A stretch of 64,000 bases of DNA from JBNAVJ01 sp049700455 (GCA_049700455.1 JBNAVJ010000009.1:28839-92838); one strand, 5' to 3'; shown: positions 54,785 through 63,884, counted from the stretch's first letter. Numbers and translations: made by a program. The notes: a model not told the origin generated them from the sequence alone.

Positions 54785-54800
54785 TGCAAAGATAATGCCA
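54785..54800 (-). promoter_or_regulatory. Sigma-54 (-24/-12) promoter of the hydrogenase-Hdr operon
   Basis: Read on the minus strand: TGGCATTATCTTTGCA. The consensus is TGGCACG-N4-TTGCA, so all but two positions match, and the GG and GC doublets are spaced exactly as required. It is in the 100-base gap between a sigma-54 activator gene and the protease-ferritin-hdrCBA-mvhDGA operon and points at that operon. Confidence 0.85.
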
Positions 54801-54870
54801 GAAGAAAAATGAATTATTCTAAGAAATTTTGAGGTTATTTTTATTTAATTAACAGGAATCCGCAACATGG

Positions 54871-55860
54871 TTACGGATTTCCGTTATTATCAAGGTTGTC
54901 AAGATTATACTTCCTCAATTTATCACGGAAAGTAGAAAGGCTTAATCCTAACATTCGCGCTGCCTGACTGCGGTTACCATCTGCCGTTTTCAGAGCAAAT
55001 TCTAAAAGATGACTCTCAACACAACTCATAACTTCTTCAAAACTCATTGATTTGCTCTTAAAACAATCTCCACATTTGTTTAAAAAATCAGTTAATTTGT
55101 TTTTTCCTACTATTTCTGAAGGCAAATTATCAATTGTCACTCTACCATTGCTAAAAAGCACTACTCTTTGAATAATATTTCGTAATTCTCTTACGTTGCC
55201 TGGCCAGGAATATTTTTTAAGACACTCCATCGCTGTTTCAGAAACTTCAATTTTTTTGTTAGGTTCATAATAATTCAGAAAATGTTCAACAAGTAAAGGA
55301 ATATCATCAACCCTTTCTCTTAAAGGAGGGATCTCAATTGGAAAGACGTTTATCCTGAAAAACAGGTCCATTCTAAATTTTTCCTGAGAAACAAGTGTGC
55401 GCAAATCAATTTTTGTAGATGTTATAAGCCTGATATTTAAAGGGATTGTTTTATGTCCGCCAATTCTTTTTATTTCTCGTGACTCAAGAACACGAAGAAG
55501 TTTTGGCTGCAAGTTTATAGGAAAATCATCTATGTCGTCAAGAAAAATAGTCCCATTATTAGCTATTTCAAACATACCTTTTTTTTCTTCAATAGAGCCA
55601 GTAAAAGCCCCCTTTTCATGCCCGAATAGTTCACTCTCTATTAGGTCGGGAGCTAAAGTAGATAAAGCAACTTTAATCAATGGTCCATCTCGTCGATTAC
55701 TTCGTCTATGAATATACTCTGCAAAGACTTCTTTTCCTACACCTGTTTCACCAATCAATAAAATTGAACAGTCCGTATCTGCAACTCTATCAATACTACT
55801 AAGAATTTCCAGTATCTTTGGATTTTGTGTAATAATATTTCTGTATTTAACTTCATTCAT
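54871..55860 (-). CDS. Sigma-54-dependent Fis-family activator without a regulatory domain
   Basis: 329 aa: an AAA+ domain (about 8-245) and a C-terminal Fis helix-turn-helix (about 278-325, ALKTADGNRSQAARMLGLSLSTF). Walker A is GETGVGKE (37-44). The sigma-54 contact loop is GAFTGS (84-89) rather than GAFTGA, and Walker B is FLDDID (106-111) with Asp where Glu is usual. Only about ten residues precede the AAA+ fold, so there is no receiver, GAF or PAS input. It is 8 bases after hypE in the hyp operon and 100 bases before the operon with the -24/-12 promoter, its obvious target. Confidence 0.92.
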   Translation of the reverse strand: MNEVKYRNIITQNPKILEILSSIDRVADTDCSILLIGETGVGKEVFAEYIHRRSNRRDGPLIKVALSTLAPDLIESELFGHEKGAFTGSIEEKKGMFEIANNGTIFLDDIDDFPINLQPKLLRVLESREIKRIGGHKTIPLNIRLITSTKIDLRTLVSQEKFRMDLFFRINVFPIEIPPLRERVDDIPLLVEHFLNYYEPNKKIEVSETAMECLKKYSWPGNVRELRNIIQRVVLFSNGRVTIDNLPSEIVGKNKLTDFLNKCGDCFKSKSMSFEEVMSCVESHLLEFALKTADGNRSQAARMLGLSLSTFRDKLRKYNLDNLDNNGNP

Positions 55861-55868
55861 ATTTTATT

Positions 55869-56912
55869 TCAACAAATTCTTGGTAATTGTTCCCCTGAAA
55901 TCATATCAACAATCCTTGTTGTTCCGATGACTGTTTTCATAGTAACTATGCCGGGATTATCACTGATAATTTCTCCTATAACAGCTGCATTCTTACCCAA
56001 TTCATGCTGTTTCATAATCGAAACGATTTTGTCTGCATCTGAAGCATCTGCAATGACAATTACTTTTCCCTCATTAGCAACATAGAGAGGGTCAAACCCC
56101 ATAATTTCACATGCAGATTTGACATCTTCACGAACGGGCAAATTCTCCTCATATAAAAGAATACCAACCTTTGCAGATTTTGCTATTTCATTCAATACAC
56201 TTGCTACTCCACCGCGTGTAGCGTCTCGCATCATATGAATATCCATACACTTATCAAGTATATTAGAAATTAAACCATTTAACGGAGCACTATCACTCTC
56301 AATATTAGACTCAAATATTACTCCTTCGCGTTCGAGCATAACTGCAATTCCATGATTTCCTATATAACCATTTATTATAACAACATCACCTTTCTTGCAG
56401 CGCTTTGGAGAAATGACAATGTCCCTATCAAAGATACCAATTCCAGAAGTGTTAATAAAAATCTTATCCCCTTGTCCCTTCTCCACGACCTTTGTGTCGC
56501 CTGTTACAACTTTTACATTTGCTTTTACAGAAGCTTCAAAAATAGAACGTACAATTTTTTTGAGCTCCGACATCAATAATCCTTCTTCTATTATGAAACT
56601 GCAAGAAATAAAACGTGGTTTTGCACCAACTACTGCCAGATCGTTTACAGTTCCAAAAACAGCAAGTTTTCCAATATCACCACCAGGGAAAAATATTGGT
56701 TTTACCACATAAGAATCTGTTGTAAAAGCAAGTCTCACCGCCCCTGAAGTTACCACCGCACTATCGTGAATATCGTATAAATATTCATTCATTAACTCTG
56801 AAAAAATCACATCTGTATACAATTTATTACTCAGTGTCCCTCCACTACCGTGAGCCAGAAGAACCCTATCATACTCATTCATAGGTAAAGGACAATTCAA
56901 CTTAGTATTCAT
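55869..56912 (-). CDS. hypE: Hydrogenase maturation protein HypE
   Basis: Makes the cyano ligand: HypF carbamoylates the C-terminal Cys and HypE dehydrates it to thiocyanate. 347 aa. It has the AIR-synthase/ThiL fold (LLAHGSGGTLSNKLYTDVI, FTTDSYVVKPIFFPGGDIGKLAVFGTVNDLAVVGA, MRDATRGGVASVLNEIA) and ends in PRIC with the essential terminal Cys347 present. Encoded 12 bases after hypD. Confidence 0.96.
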   Translation of the reverse strand: MNTKLNCPLPMNEYDRVLLAHGSGGTLSNKLYTDVIFSELMNEYLYDIHDSAVVTSGAVRLAFTTDSYVVKPIFFPGGDIGKLAVFGTVNDLAVVGAKPRFISCSFIIEEGLLMSELKKIVRSIFEASVKANVKVVTGDTKVVEKGQGDKIFINTSGIGIFDRDIVISPKRCKKGDVVIINGYIGNHGIAVMLEREGVIFESNIESDSAPLNGLISNILDKCMDIHMMRDATRGGVASVLNEIAKSAKVGILLYEENLPVREDVKSACEIMGFDPLYVANEGKVIVIADASDADKIVSIMKQHELGKNAAVIGEIISDNPGIVTMKTVIGTTRIVDMISGEQLPRIC

Positions 56913-56924
56913 AGAAATAATGCT

Positions 56925-58013
56925 TTATTTTTTATAAAAGCGGTAATATGCCGCACAGGCTCCTTCTGAAGAAACCATAGGAGCTCCTATTGGGTGCTCT
57001 GGGGAGCATTCGTTACGAAAATATAAACACTCAAATGGCTTTTTTATGCCACGCAAAACTTCACCTGCAATGCACATCTGTTTTTTATCATTGTTTTCTT
57101 TGAACGTAAAAGAAAATTTTCTCAGCGCATCGTAATTTGAATACTCTTCTTTAAGCTCTAAACCACTGTGTGGAATAAGTCCTATTCCTCTCCAGGCACG
57201 ATCTACAATATTGAAAAGCTGTTTGATAATTTTTTTACCTTCAATATTTCCTTCCCTCAGAACAACCCGTCGGTATTGATTCTCCACTTTTGCGATACCT
57301 TTCTCAAGTTGTTTGACAGCCATCAAAAGCCCTTCAAGAATATCTGTTGGTTCAAAACCTGTTACAACAATTGGAATACGAAACTCTTCTGCAATATCAA
57401 TATACTCTTCATACCCCATAACACTACAAACATGTCCGGCGGCAAGAACTGCATTAATTTTTGTCCTGCTATCATTCAATAATAACCTGAGAGCAGGGGG
57501 AACCAGAACATGACTTGACAATAAAAAGAAGTTTTTCAGACCCAATCTCTGAGCTAACAAGACAGCCTGACCATTAGCAGGGGCTGTTGTTTCAAAACCA
57601 ATAGCAAAAAAAACAATATCTTTTTCACTGTATTTTTGAGCAAGTCTAATAGCATCCAGCGGTGAATATACAATTCTTACATCTGCTCCACTCCCTTTAG
57701 CAGAAAGTAAATCAAGATTAGAACCTGGCACCCTGAGCATATCTCCATAAGAAGCAAGAATTACATTTTTATTTAATGCAATTTCTATTGCGGCATCAAT
57801 GTACTCTACCGGCGTTACACAAACAGGACATCCCGGACCATGTAATAAGGTCACATTAGCTGGTAACAAGTCATCAATTCCATATTTCATTATTGTATGA
57901 GTCTGCCCACCACAAACCTCCATAACATTCCATTTCTGTCCTTTAACATTTTGTAATGCTACTTTGAGTTTTCTTACAAGTTCAGGATTTCTATATTCTT
58001 CAATGTACTTCAT
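56925..58013 (-). CDS. hypD: Hydrogenase maturation protein HypD
   Basis: Scaffold on which Fe(CN)2CO is assembled together with HypC. 362 aa. Conserved cysteine motifs are visible: MEVCGGQTHTIMKYG, HGPGCPVCVTPVEYIDAAI, GFETTAPA, and AAGHVCSVMGYEEY, with late cysteines (ECLYFRNEC and EGACAAYYRF) of the [4Fe-4S] site. Its ATG overlaps the hypC stop by 4 bases, which suits two proteins that form a complex. Confidence 0.96.
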   Translation of the reverse strand: MKYIEEYRNPELVRKLKVALQNVKGQKWNVMEVCGGQTHTIMKYGIDDLLPANVTLLHGPGCPVCVTPVEYIDAAIEIALNKNVILASYGDMLRVPGSNLDLLSAKGSGADVRIVYSPLDAIRLAQKYSEKDIVFFAIGFETTAPANGQAVLLAQRLGLKNFFLLSSHVLVPPALRLLLNDSRTKINAVLAAGHVCSVMGYEEYIDIAEEFRIPIVVTGFEPTDILEGLLMAVKQLEKGIAKVENQYRRVVLREGNIEGKKIIKQLFNIVDRAWRGIGLIPHSGLELKEEYSNYDALRKFSFTFKENNDKKQMCIAGEVLRGIKKPFECLYFRNECSPEHPIGAPMVSSEGACAAYYRFYKK

Positions 58014-58252
58014 ACATCCTGATCCATTTCGCTAATCTTCTCAATATCACGTAAGGTTTCAATAGCTTCTTTCTCATCTATTTTTGCAATTATGTACCCC
58101 ACATGTACTAAGACAAAATCCCCCTCTTTTAACCCCAACATCATCTCAGCACATACTTCCCGGCTCACCCCGCCAAAATCTACTTTCGCAAAACTTATAC
58201 CATCTTCACTCTTATAAAGTGAAATAATTTTTCCGGGTACTGATAAACACAT
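58010..58252 (-). CDS. hypC: Hydrogenase assembly chaperone HypC
   Basis: 80 aa. It begins MCLSVPGKI; Cys2 binds the Fe(CN)2CO unit and hands it to the large-subunit precursor. VDFGGVSREVCAEMM and DFVLVHVGYIIAKIDEKEA are typical. There is only one hypC/hybG-type gene here, as expected with a single hydrogenase in the window. Starts 8 bases after hypF stops. Confidence 0.95.
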   Translation of the reverse strand: MCLSVPGKIISLYKSEDGISFAKVDFGGVSREVCAEMMLGLKEGDFVLVHVGYIIAKIDEKEAIETLRDIEKISEMDQDV

Positions 58253-58260
58253 ATCTCTTG

Positions 58261-60549
58261 CTATTTATTGTTTTGTAAAAAATTTTCTGTAATTAAATAT
58301 GCAGCAATCTGACCGAATGAAATACCTCCATCATTAATTGGGACTTGCTGATTCCAAAAAATTTTACATCCACTTTTTTCTAATCTATCAATTGTTCGTT
58401 CAAGTAAATATATATTCTGAAAACAACCCCCTGAAATCAAAATTTGATTGTACCCTAATTTTCCCACCATTTCAACAATTATCTCAACAAGTGTATTATG
58501 AAATTTAGCAGATATAATACCTCGAGAAATTCCATTTTCTAAATCAGAAATAATCTCCTCAATTAATGGTTCCCACTTTATAATCAGGATTCCATCAGTA
58601 TTTTCAATGTAAAATGAATAATATTGATTAGTTGGTTCTATTATGCTTTCTAACTTAATAGCAGCCTGTCCCTCATAAGTTACTTTTGTACAAAGATTCA
58701 ATAATGACGATACTGCATCAAAAAGTCTCCCCACACTGGAAGTAAAGGGTGTATTTATACGCTTTTCAAGAATCTGTTTTAAAATTGACAATTCTAACTC
58801 AGAAAATAAATTATTTAAAAGAATAGTAAATCTTTCGAATATTTCTGTTCCATACAGATTATATAAAGCCCCTATTACACTCCGCCTGGGTTCCCTGATG
58901 GCTTGCTCACCTCCAGGCAAAGGAAAGGGACTAAAATAACCTATTCTGCGAAAGGAATTATCATCTGAATGAAAAAATTCTCCCCCCCATATTGTTTTAT
59001 CAAGACCATATCCTGTACCATCCCAAGCAACACCAAGAGCCTCACCTTTTACCGAATGTTCTAACCTACAGGCAGCTATATGAGCTATATGATGTTGAAC
59101 AGCATAATTCTCAGAGCTTTGGGAGTCAGCATATTTACTCGAAATATAGTCTGGATGACAATCTTTTATAACCGTATCATATCTAACTTTATACATAGCT
59201 GACAAATCTTTTACAACCTTTTTAAAAGCATTGAATGATTTTTCATTTGATAAATCTCCAATATGCTGACTTATAAATACTCTTTTATCTATTTTTATAG
59301 AAACTGAATTTTTATAATGTCCCCCTGTAGCTAAAAGTTTTTTATTTTTATACAATGAATCTATACTGATGGGAAAAGGAGCATATCCTCGTGCCCTGCG
59401 TAAAACAAGAACCTTCCCCTTTACTACCTGTACTACTGAATCGTCTACATACCTAAGAATTTTCCTATTGTGGATTAAGAAATAATCTGCAATATGATAT
59501 AAAGCTTCAAAAGCATCATCTTCAGAAATGCAAATTGGTTCTTCAGAGATATTTCCACTTGTAGCAACTATTGGGTTGTTCAACACACTCATTATAAGCA
59601 TGTGTAAGGGACTATATGGCAACATTATTCCAAGATAATTATTGTCTGGCGAAATCAGTTCTGAGATGTACCTGTATGGATTAGCTAATTTTTTCAGAAG
59701 CACAATGGGGCTCTCCGGAGAATCCAACACTTTTTCTTCTGTTGGCAACACTTCGCAAATTTGTTTTATATCTTCTATGGAGTGAAACATCATCGCAAAT
59801 GGTTTTTCGTATCTGTGTTTTCTTAATCGAAGTGTTTCAACAGCTATATCATTTGAAGCATCGCATATCAGTTGATACCCTCCAATACCCTTTACAGCAA
59901 TTATTTTTCCATCTTTAAGAAAATCAGAAATACTTTTCAAAGAAGAATAACCCTTACATATAAGTTTTCTTTCTCTACTATAAAGTTCAATAGTAGGACC
60001 ACAGACAGGACAGGCAATTGGTTGAGCATGGAATCTACGACTTAGTGGGTCATTGTATTCCTGACGGCATTCCTCACACATATTAAAATGCCGCATTGAA
60101 GTATTGCAACGGTCATAAGGAAGCTTTTCAATTATCGAATACCTCGGACCACAGTTGGTACAATTTATAAACGGATAAAGATACCTTCTGTCAGATGGAT
60201 TAAACATCTCGCTTTTACAGTCCTTACAAATAGCAATATCGGGTAAAATAACCGCTGAGATTGAACTATTTTCAGAGCTTTCTCTTATCTCAAACGACTG
60301 ATAAGAAGTAAGACTATCTTCAACACAGATGATATCATCTATAGAAGCATTAGGAGGAAGCTCTGATTTAAGTTTAATCAGAAACTCATTGATGTTAGCT
60401 TTGCTTCCTTGAATGTCAAGAACTACTCCCTGTGTATTATTAGAAACATATCCCTTCAAGTTCAATGAATGCGCAATACGATAGACAAAAGGTCTAAACC
60501 CAACACCCTGAACAGCTCCTTTGATTTCAATATGATATCTTGTTTCCAT
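58261..60549 (-). CDS. hypF: Carbamoyltransferase HypF
   Basis: Supplies the CN ligands from carbamoyl phosphate. 762 aa, full length with all domains: acylphosphatase (IKGAVQGVGFRPFVYRIA), two zinc fingers (CKDCKSEM...CTNCGPRY; CEECRQEY...CPVCGP), a YrdC-like domain (KGIGGYQLICDAS, RLRKHRYEKPFAMM), and a Kae1-like C-terminal domain (HHIAHIAACRLEH, AWDGTGYGLDKTIWGGEFF, LISGGCFQNIYLLE). It abuts hypB with no gap. Confidence 0.95.
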   Translation of the reverse strand: METRYHIEIKGAVQGVGFRPFVYRIAHSLNLKGYVSNNTQGVVLDIQGSKANINEFLIKLKSELPPNASIDDIICVEDSLTSYQSFEIRESSENSSISAVILPDIAICKDCKSEMFNPSDRRYLYPFINCTNCGPRYSIIEKLPYDRCNTSMRHFNMCEECRQEYNDPLSRRFHAQPIACPVCGPTIELYSRERKLICKGYSSLKSISDFLKDGKIIAVKGIGGYQLICDASNDIAVETLRLRKHRYEKPFAMMFHSIEDIKQICEVLPTEEKVLDSPESPIVLLKKLANPYRYISELISPDNNYLGIMLPYSPLHMLIMSVLNNPIVATSGNISEEPICISEDDAFEALYHIADYFLIHNRKILRYVDDSVVQVVKGKVLVLRRARGYAPFPISIDSLYKNKKLLATGGHYKNSVSIKIDKRVFISQHIGDLSNEKSFNAFKKVVKDLSAMYKVRYDTVIKDCHPDYISSKYADSQSSENYAVQHHIAHIAACRLEHSVKGEALGVAWDGTGYGLDKTIWGGEFFHSDDNSFRRIGYFSPFPLPGGEQAIREPRRSVIGALYNLYGTEIFERFTILLNNLFSELELSILKQILEKRINTPFTSSVGRLFDAVSSLLNLCTKVTYEGQAAIKLESIIEPTNQYYSFYIENTDGILIIKWEPLIEEIISDLENGISRGIISAKFHNTLVEIIVEMVGKLGYNQILISGGCFQNIYLLERTIDRLEKSGCKIFWNQQVPINDGGISFGQIAAYLITENFLQNNK

Positions 60550-61197
60550 TTACCTTATAAGAGAGTTAAGCCAATTACACCATTTTTCAATACCCTCTCC
60601 AGTAATACAAGAAACTTCAAAAATTTCTAATTTAGGATTTATCTTCCACGCATTAGACTTTATCACCTGCAGTGAAATATTTAAATAAGGTAACAAATCA
60701 ATTTTGTTAATAACAAGAGCTGTGGAATTTCGAAAAACAGCTGGATATTTAAGAGGCTTATCTTCCCCTTCTGTCACACTAATTACCGTAACTTTATGGT
60801 CTTCACCTAAATTATAGCCAGCAGGACAAACCAGGTTACCAACGTTCTCAATAAATAATAAGCGGGAATTTATATCAACAAGATTCTGAAAAGCATCTCT
60901 TACCAATTGAGCATCCAGATGACATGCTCCGTTGGTAACAATTTGAACAACAGGAATATTTAGTTTCTCAATTCTTTCGGCGTCAAGTTCTGTTTGTACA
61001 TCCCCCTCAATAACTGCAATTTGTTTCGAAAACTTACAATTGGTAATTGTCCTTTCAATCAAAGTTGTTTTACCAGAACCTGGAGAACTGAGAAGATTTA
61101 TAACAAGGAGATTTTTCTCCTGGAATTGTTTTCTGTTATCTGATGCAATCGCATCGTTTTTTTCAAGGATTTTTCTTTCTATTCTTATAATGCTCAT
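60550..61197 (-). CDS. hypB: Hydrogenase nickel incorporation GTPase HypB
   Basis: GTP-driven nickel insertion with HypA. 215 aa. The P-loop is SSPGSGKTTLIERT (37-50), switch and metal motifs are EGDVQTELDAERI and NGACHLDAQLV, then ENVGNLVCPAGYNLGEDHKV and the NKIDLLPY G4 motif. It lacks the His-rich N-terminal nickel store found in some HypB; a His-rich stretch is instead present in the transporter encoded divergently from hypA. Confidence 0.95.
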   Translation of the reverse strand: MSIIRIERKILEKNDAIASDNRKQFQEKNLLVINLLSSPGSGKTTLIERTITNCKFSKQIAVIEGDVQTELDAERIEKLNIPVVQIVTNGACHLDAQLVRDAFQNLVDINSRLLFIENVGNLVCPAGYNLGEDHKVTVISVTEGEDKPLKYPAVFRNSTALVINKIDLLPYLNISLQVIKSNAWKINPKLEIFEVSCITGEGIEKWCNWLNSLIR

Positions 61198-61206
61198 TTT
61201 TATTAT

Positions 61207-61545
61207 TTAAGATTCAATTTCAATTTCTGTTATTTCCAGTTGTTCACCCGAACAGACTGCCACATCAAATGAACCACACAATGAACAATGGATAAAGGGT
61301 GGATCTGATATGCTTTCGTTACCACATTGATTACATTTTACAATTACATCTTTTACTTCAATTTCCATAACAGCATTTTTCAATAGCGTTTCTTCTTTTA
61401 TTATATCAAAAGAAAAAGTCAATGCTTCGGGCAAAACATTGCTTAATTTCCCAATTTGAAGACGAATAGTTTTTACCTCTGTACCTGGCGGAATTGAACT
61501 TTCGACTGATTCTATAATATACGATGCTATCGACAGTTCGTGCAT
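61207..61545 (-). CDS. hypA: Hydrogenase nickel metallochaperone HypA
   Basis: 112 aa. The N-terminal MHELSIA gives His2, the nickel ligand, and the zinc site is two pairs of cysteines in KCNQCGNE and HCSLCGSF. It is the first gene of the hyp operon, preceded by a very strong ribosome site (GGAGGAGG, about 3-10 bases upstream). No -24/-12 element is visible before it, so the hyp genes probably do not share the sigma-54 control seen further down. Confidence 0.95.
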   Translation of the reverse strand: MHELSIASYIIESVESSIPPGTEVKTIRLQIGKLSNVLPEALTFSFDIIKEETLLKNAVMEIEVKDVIVKCNQCGNESISDPPFIHCSLCGSFDVAVCSGEQLEITEIEIES

Positions 61546-61591
61546 AACCTCCTCCTACCTCAAATAATTATTGTTTTTTCTGAAGGAAAAT

Positions 61592-61607
61592 ACTAATTTT
61601 TATTAGT
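61592..61607. repeat. Inverted repeat between divergent hypA and transporter gene
   Basis: A perfect 6-base inverted repeat, ACTAAT-TTTT-ATTAGT, lies about midway in the 94-base gap between hypA and the divergent transporter. Its position would suit an operator for both genes, but it is short and made mostly of A and T, so chance is a real alternative. Confidence 0.4.
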
Positions 61608-61639
61608 TAAATTCTATTGATAAATTTATCTCCTTTTAT

Positions 61640-62344
61640 ATGGAAACTTCTACTTTCTTCTTATTACTAACTGCTGCCAGTCTTGGAATTATGCATACTG
61701 CTTTGGGTCCGGATCATTATGTTCCCTTTATAGCACTATCAAGAGCTCGAAACTGGTCATTAAAAAAAACAGCCTTAATAACTATACTCTGCGGAGTGTT
61801 TCATGTTTTAAGTTCAATTATTATTGGCTTGATTGGGTTTGCCTTTGGTATCGCCCTTGAGCATCTGGAAACAGTTGAATCTACGAGAGGCGAAATAGCT
61901 ACGTGGTTATTAATTGGATTTGGACTGTTTTATTTCATTTGGGGATTAAAAACCGCATTTTCGCATAATCATTCTCATCTGCATTCTATAGTTGATAATC
62001 ATAATCACTCCCATCATCATTCACTTTTTGACAAAGTTATTCATTTTTTGAAAATCAAAAATCAATCAACTGTCTGGATATTATTCATAATTTTTATTTT
62101 TGGTCCTTGTGAAGTACTTATACCTCTTTTTATGTATTCTGCATCCCAGCACAATTTTACTACTGCTACTTTAGTTGCTGTAGTATTCGGGATGTTTACT
62201 ATCTCAACAATGGTTGTAATAGTCTCGCTTTCAATAAAAGGCTTATCATTAATCAAAATTAAAACTATAGAAAAATACAGTCATGCTATTGCTGGTTTTA
62301 CAATTTTTATTTGTGGTATCTCTATAAAACTTTTTGGACTTTAA
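61640..62344 (+). CDS. Nickel/cobalt transporter-like membrane protein (NicO/UreH-type)
   Basis: 234 aa with about six membrane segments. The first helix carries GIMHTALGPDHYVPFIA, a His/Asp motif like those that bind metal in NicO, RcnA and NiCoT transporters, and the loop at 109-127 is histidine-rich (HNHSHLHS and HNHSHHHS). A later helix has FIFGPCEVLIPLF, typical of the sulfite-exporter/UreH-like group. It is divergent from hypA, so nickel delivery to hydrogenase is the natural reading. Import versus export cannot be decided from sequence. Confidence 0.75.
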   Translation: METSTFFLLLTAASLGIMHTALGPDHYVPFIALSRARNWSLKKTALITILCGVFHVLSSIIIGLIGFAFGIALEHLETVESTRGEIATWLLIGFGLFYFIWGLKTAFSHNHSHLHSIVDNHNHSHHHSLFDKVIHFLKIKNQSTVWILFIIFIFGPCEVLIPLFMYSASQHNFTTATLVAVVFGMFTISTMVVIVSLSIKGLSLIKIKTIEKYSHAIAGFTIFICGISIKLFGL

Positions 62345-62386
62345 TTAAAAAGCAATTTTCCTACTTTAGTTTTTTAATATAATTTT

Positions 62387-63769
62387 GTGATAGAATATTC
62401 TGAAGTTTATCCAAAACGTATTTTAGCAGTAACAACTCTTGCCAGTTTTCTCACAGCGTTTATAAGCTCCGCTATAAACATAGCTTTACCAGCCATCAGC
62501 AATGACTTTGATCTTAGCAGTATAATGTTAACCTGGGTCTCTACCTCATACTTGCTAACCACAGTTGTTTTGTTAATTCCCATAGGCAAGCTTGCTGATT
62601 TAGTATCACGCAAACTATTTTTTAAGATTGGAACTGCTGTATTTACTGTAGGAACTTTCTTTTGTTCTATTTCAAACTCTGATGTTATACTTTTAATTTC
62701 ACGCATAATTCAGGGATTAGGAGCAGCATTTATTTTCTGTACAGCAATACCAATTTTAATATCAGCCTACGACAAAAGTCAGCGTGGGAGAGTTATTGGG
62801 ATAAATACTGCATCCGTCTATGTAGGGCTGGCAACTGGACCGGTAGTAAGTGGAATTGTTGTGGATAATTTAGGATGGCGGTATATTTTTGTCTTTAACT
62901 ATATAATTGGCTTTCTAGTAACACTTTTTGCAGCAAAAACCCTGAGACATACTCCACAAAGAAGCTTCAAAATTACTGACTTCGATTTCGGCGGCACTCT
63001 GATTTATATAGGGATGTTCATAACTTTATTTATAGGATTTTCATTTATTCCCCAAATTACAGGATTTATATTCATCACAATATCTATTATTGCTTTTTTA
63101 ATTTTTCTCATCGTTGAAAAAAAAGTAAAGATCCCCATTTTCGATTTTACCATTTTCAGAAATAATAGGGTATTTCTTTTTTCAAACATAGCTGCCTTTA
63201 TTAATTACAGTTCAACTTTTGCTATTGGGTTTCTGATGAGCCTCTATCTGCAAAATATTAAACATATATCTGCAAAAGACACAGGGTTACTTTTAATTGC
63301 ACAACCGGTATTTATGGCTATTTTTTCACCTTTAGCTGGAAAGCTCTCAGATAAAAAAGAGCCTCAGATTATAGCTTCGTTTGGAATGGGAATTATTACA
63401 ATTTGTCTAGGCTTTTTGGTTTTTGTTGATTTCTTTTTCAGTAAAATGATTATTGTAATTGTAATATCTATTCTTGGCTTCGGCTACGCCTTATTCTCAT
63501 CTCCTAATTCAAACGCAATAATGTCCTCAGTTAAAAGCTCTTTATATAGTACTGCTGCTTCAACTCTCTCATCAATGAGGATGATTGGCCAATCGTTTAG
63601 TATGGGCATCGTAACTATAGTTTTTTCAATTATGTTTGGAAGTATCAAATTTGCTGCAATTGATATACCGATATTATTGTCAAGTATTAGACTTGTCCTA
63701 ATAATTTTCGTAATACTGTGTTTTGCAGGGATTTTTTCATCTCTTGCAAGAGGCTCTATACATAGTTAA
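62387..63769 (+). CDS. MFS transporter, DHA2 (EmrB/QacA) family
   Basis: 460 aa with about 13-14 membrane segments. Motif A is IGKLADLVSRKLFF, motif B the RIIQGLGAAFIF segment, and motif C ASVYVGLATGPVVSGIVVDNLGWRYIF; the last is the hallmark of drug/proton antiporters. The start is GTG at 62387. It exports or extrudes an unknown small compound. It follows the transporter gene by 42 bases and could be read from the same promoter; no functional link to hydrogenase is evident. Confidence 0.87.
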   Translation: MIEYSEVYPKRILAVTTLASFLTAFISSAINIALPAISNDFDLSSIMLTWVSTSYLLTTVVLLIPIGKLADLVSRKLFFKIGTAVFTVGTFFCSISNSDVILLISRIIQGLGAAFIFCTAIPILISAYDKSQRGRVIGINTASVYVGLATGPVVSGIVVDNLGWRYIFVFNYIIGFLVTLFAAKTLRHTPQRSFKITDFDFGGTLIYIGMFITLFIGFSFIPQITGFIFITISIIAFLIFLIVEKKVKIPIFDFTIFRNNRVFLFSNIAAFINYSSTFAIGFLMSLYLQNIKHISAKDTGLLLIAQPVFMAIFSPLAGKLSDKKEPQIIASFGMGIITICLGFLVFVDFFFSKMIIVIVISILGFGYALFSSPNSNAIMSSVKSSLYSTAASTLSSMRMIGQSFSMGIVTIVFSIMFGSIKFAAIDIPILLSSIRLVLIIFVILCFAGIFSSLARGSIHS

Positions 63770-63855
63770 TGTTACAAAATATTCTGGTCTATTATTGTCT
63801 CTAATGAATCAATTAAGCAAGGCAACATAGTAATTGATTTAATAACTAAAGTACC

Positions 63856-63884
63856 TTGTAACTAAATTTCATTATTTGTATAAT
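63856..63884 (+). promoter_or_regulatory. Promoter of the 63897 gene
   Basis: TTGTAA, a 17-base spacer and a perfect TATAAT. The -35 matches 4 of 6. The transcription start would be near 63891, leaving a leader of about 6 bases before the ATG, which is close to leaderless. Confidence 0.55.

Noticed and set aside
61546..61639. A -24/-12 promoter in front of hypA
   Set aside because: There is no GG-N10-GC pair on the minus strand in this gap.
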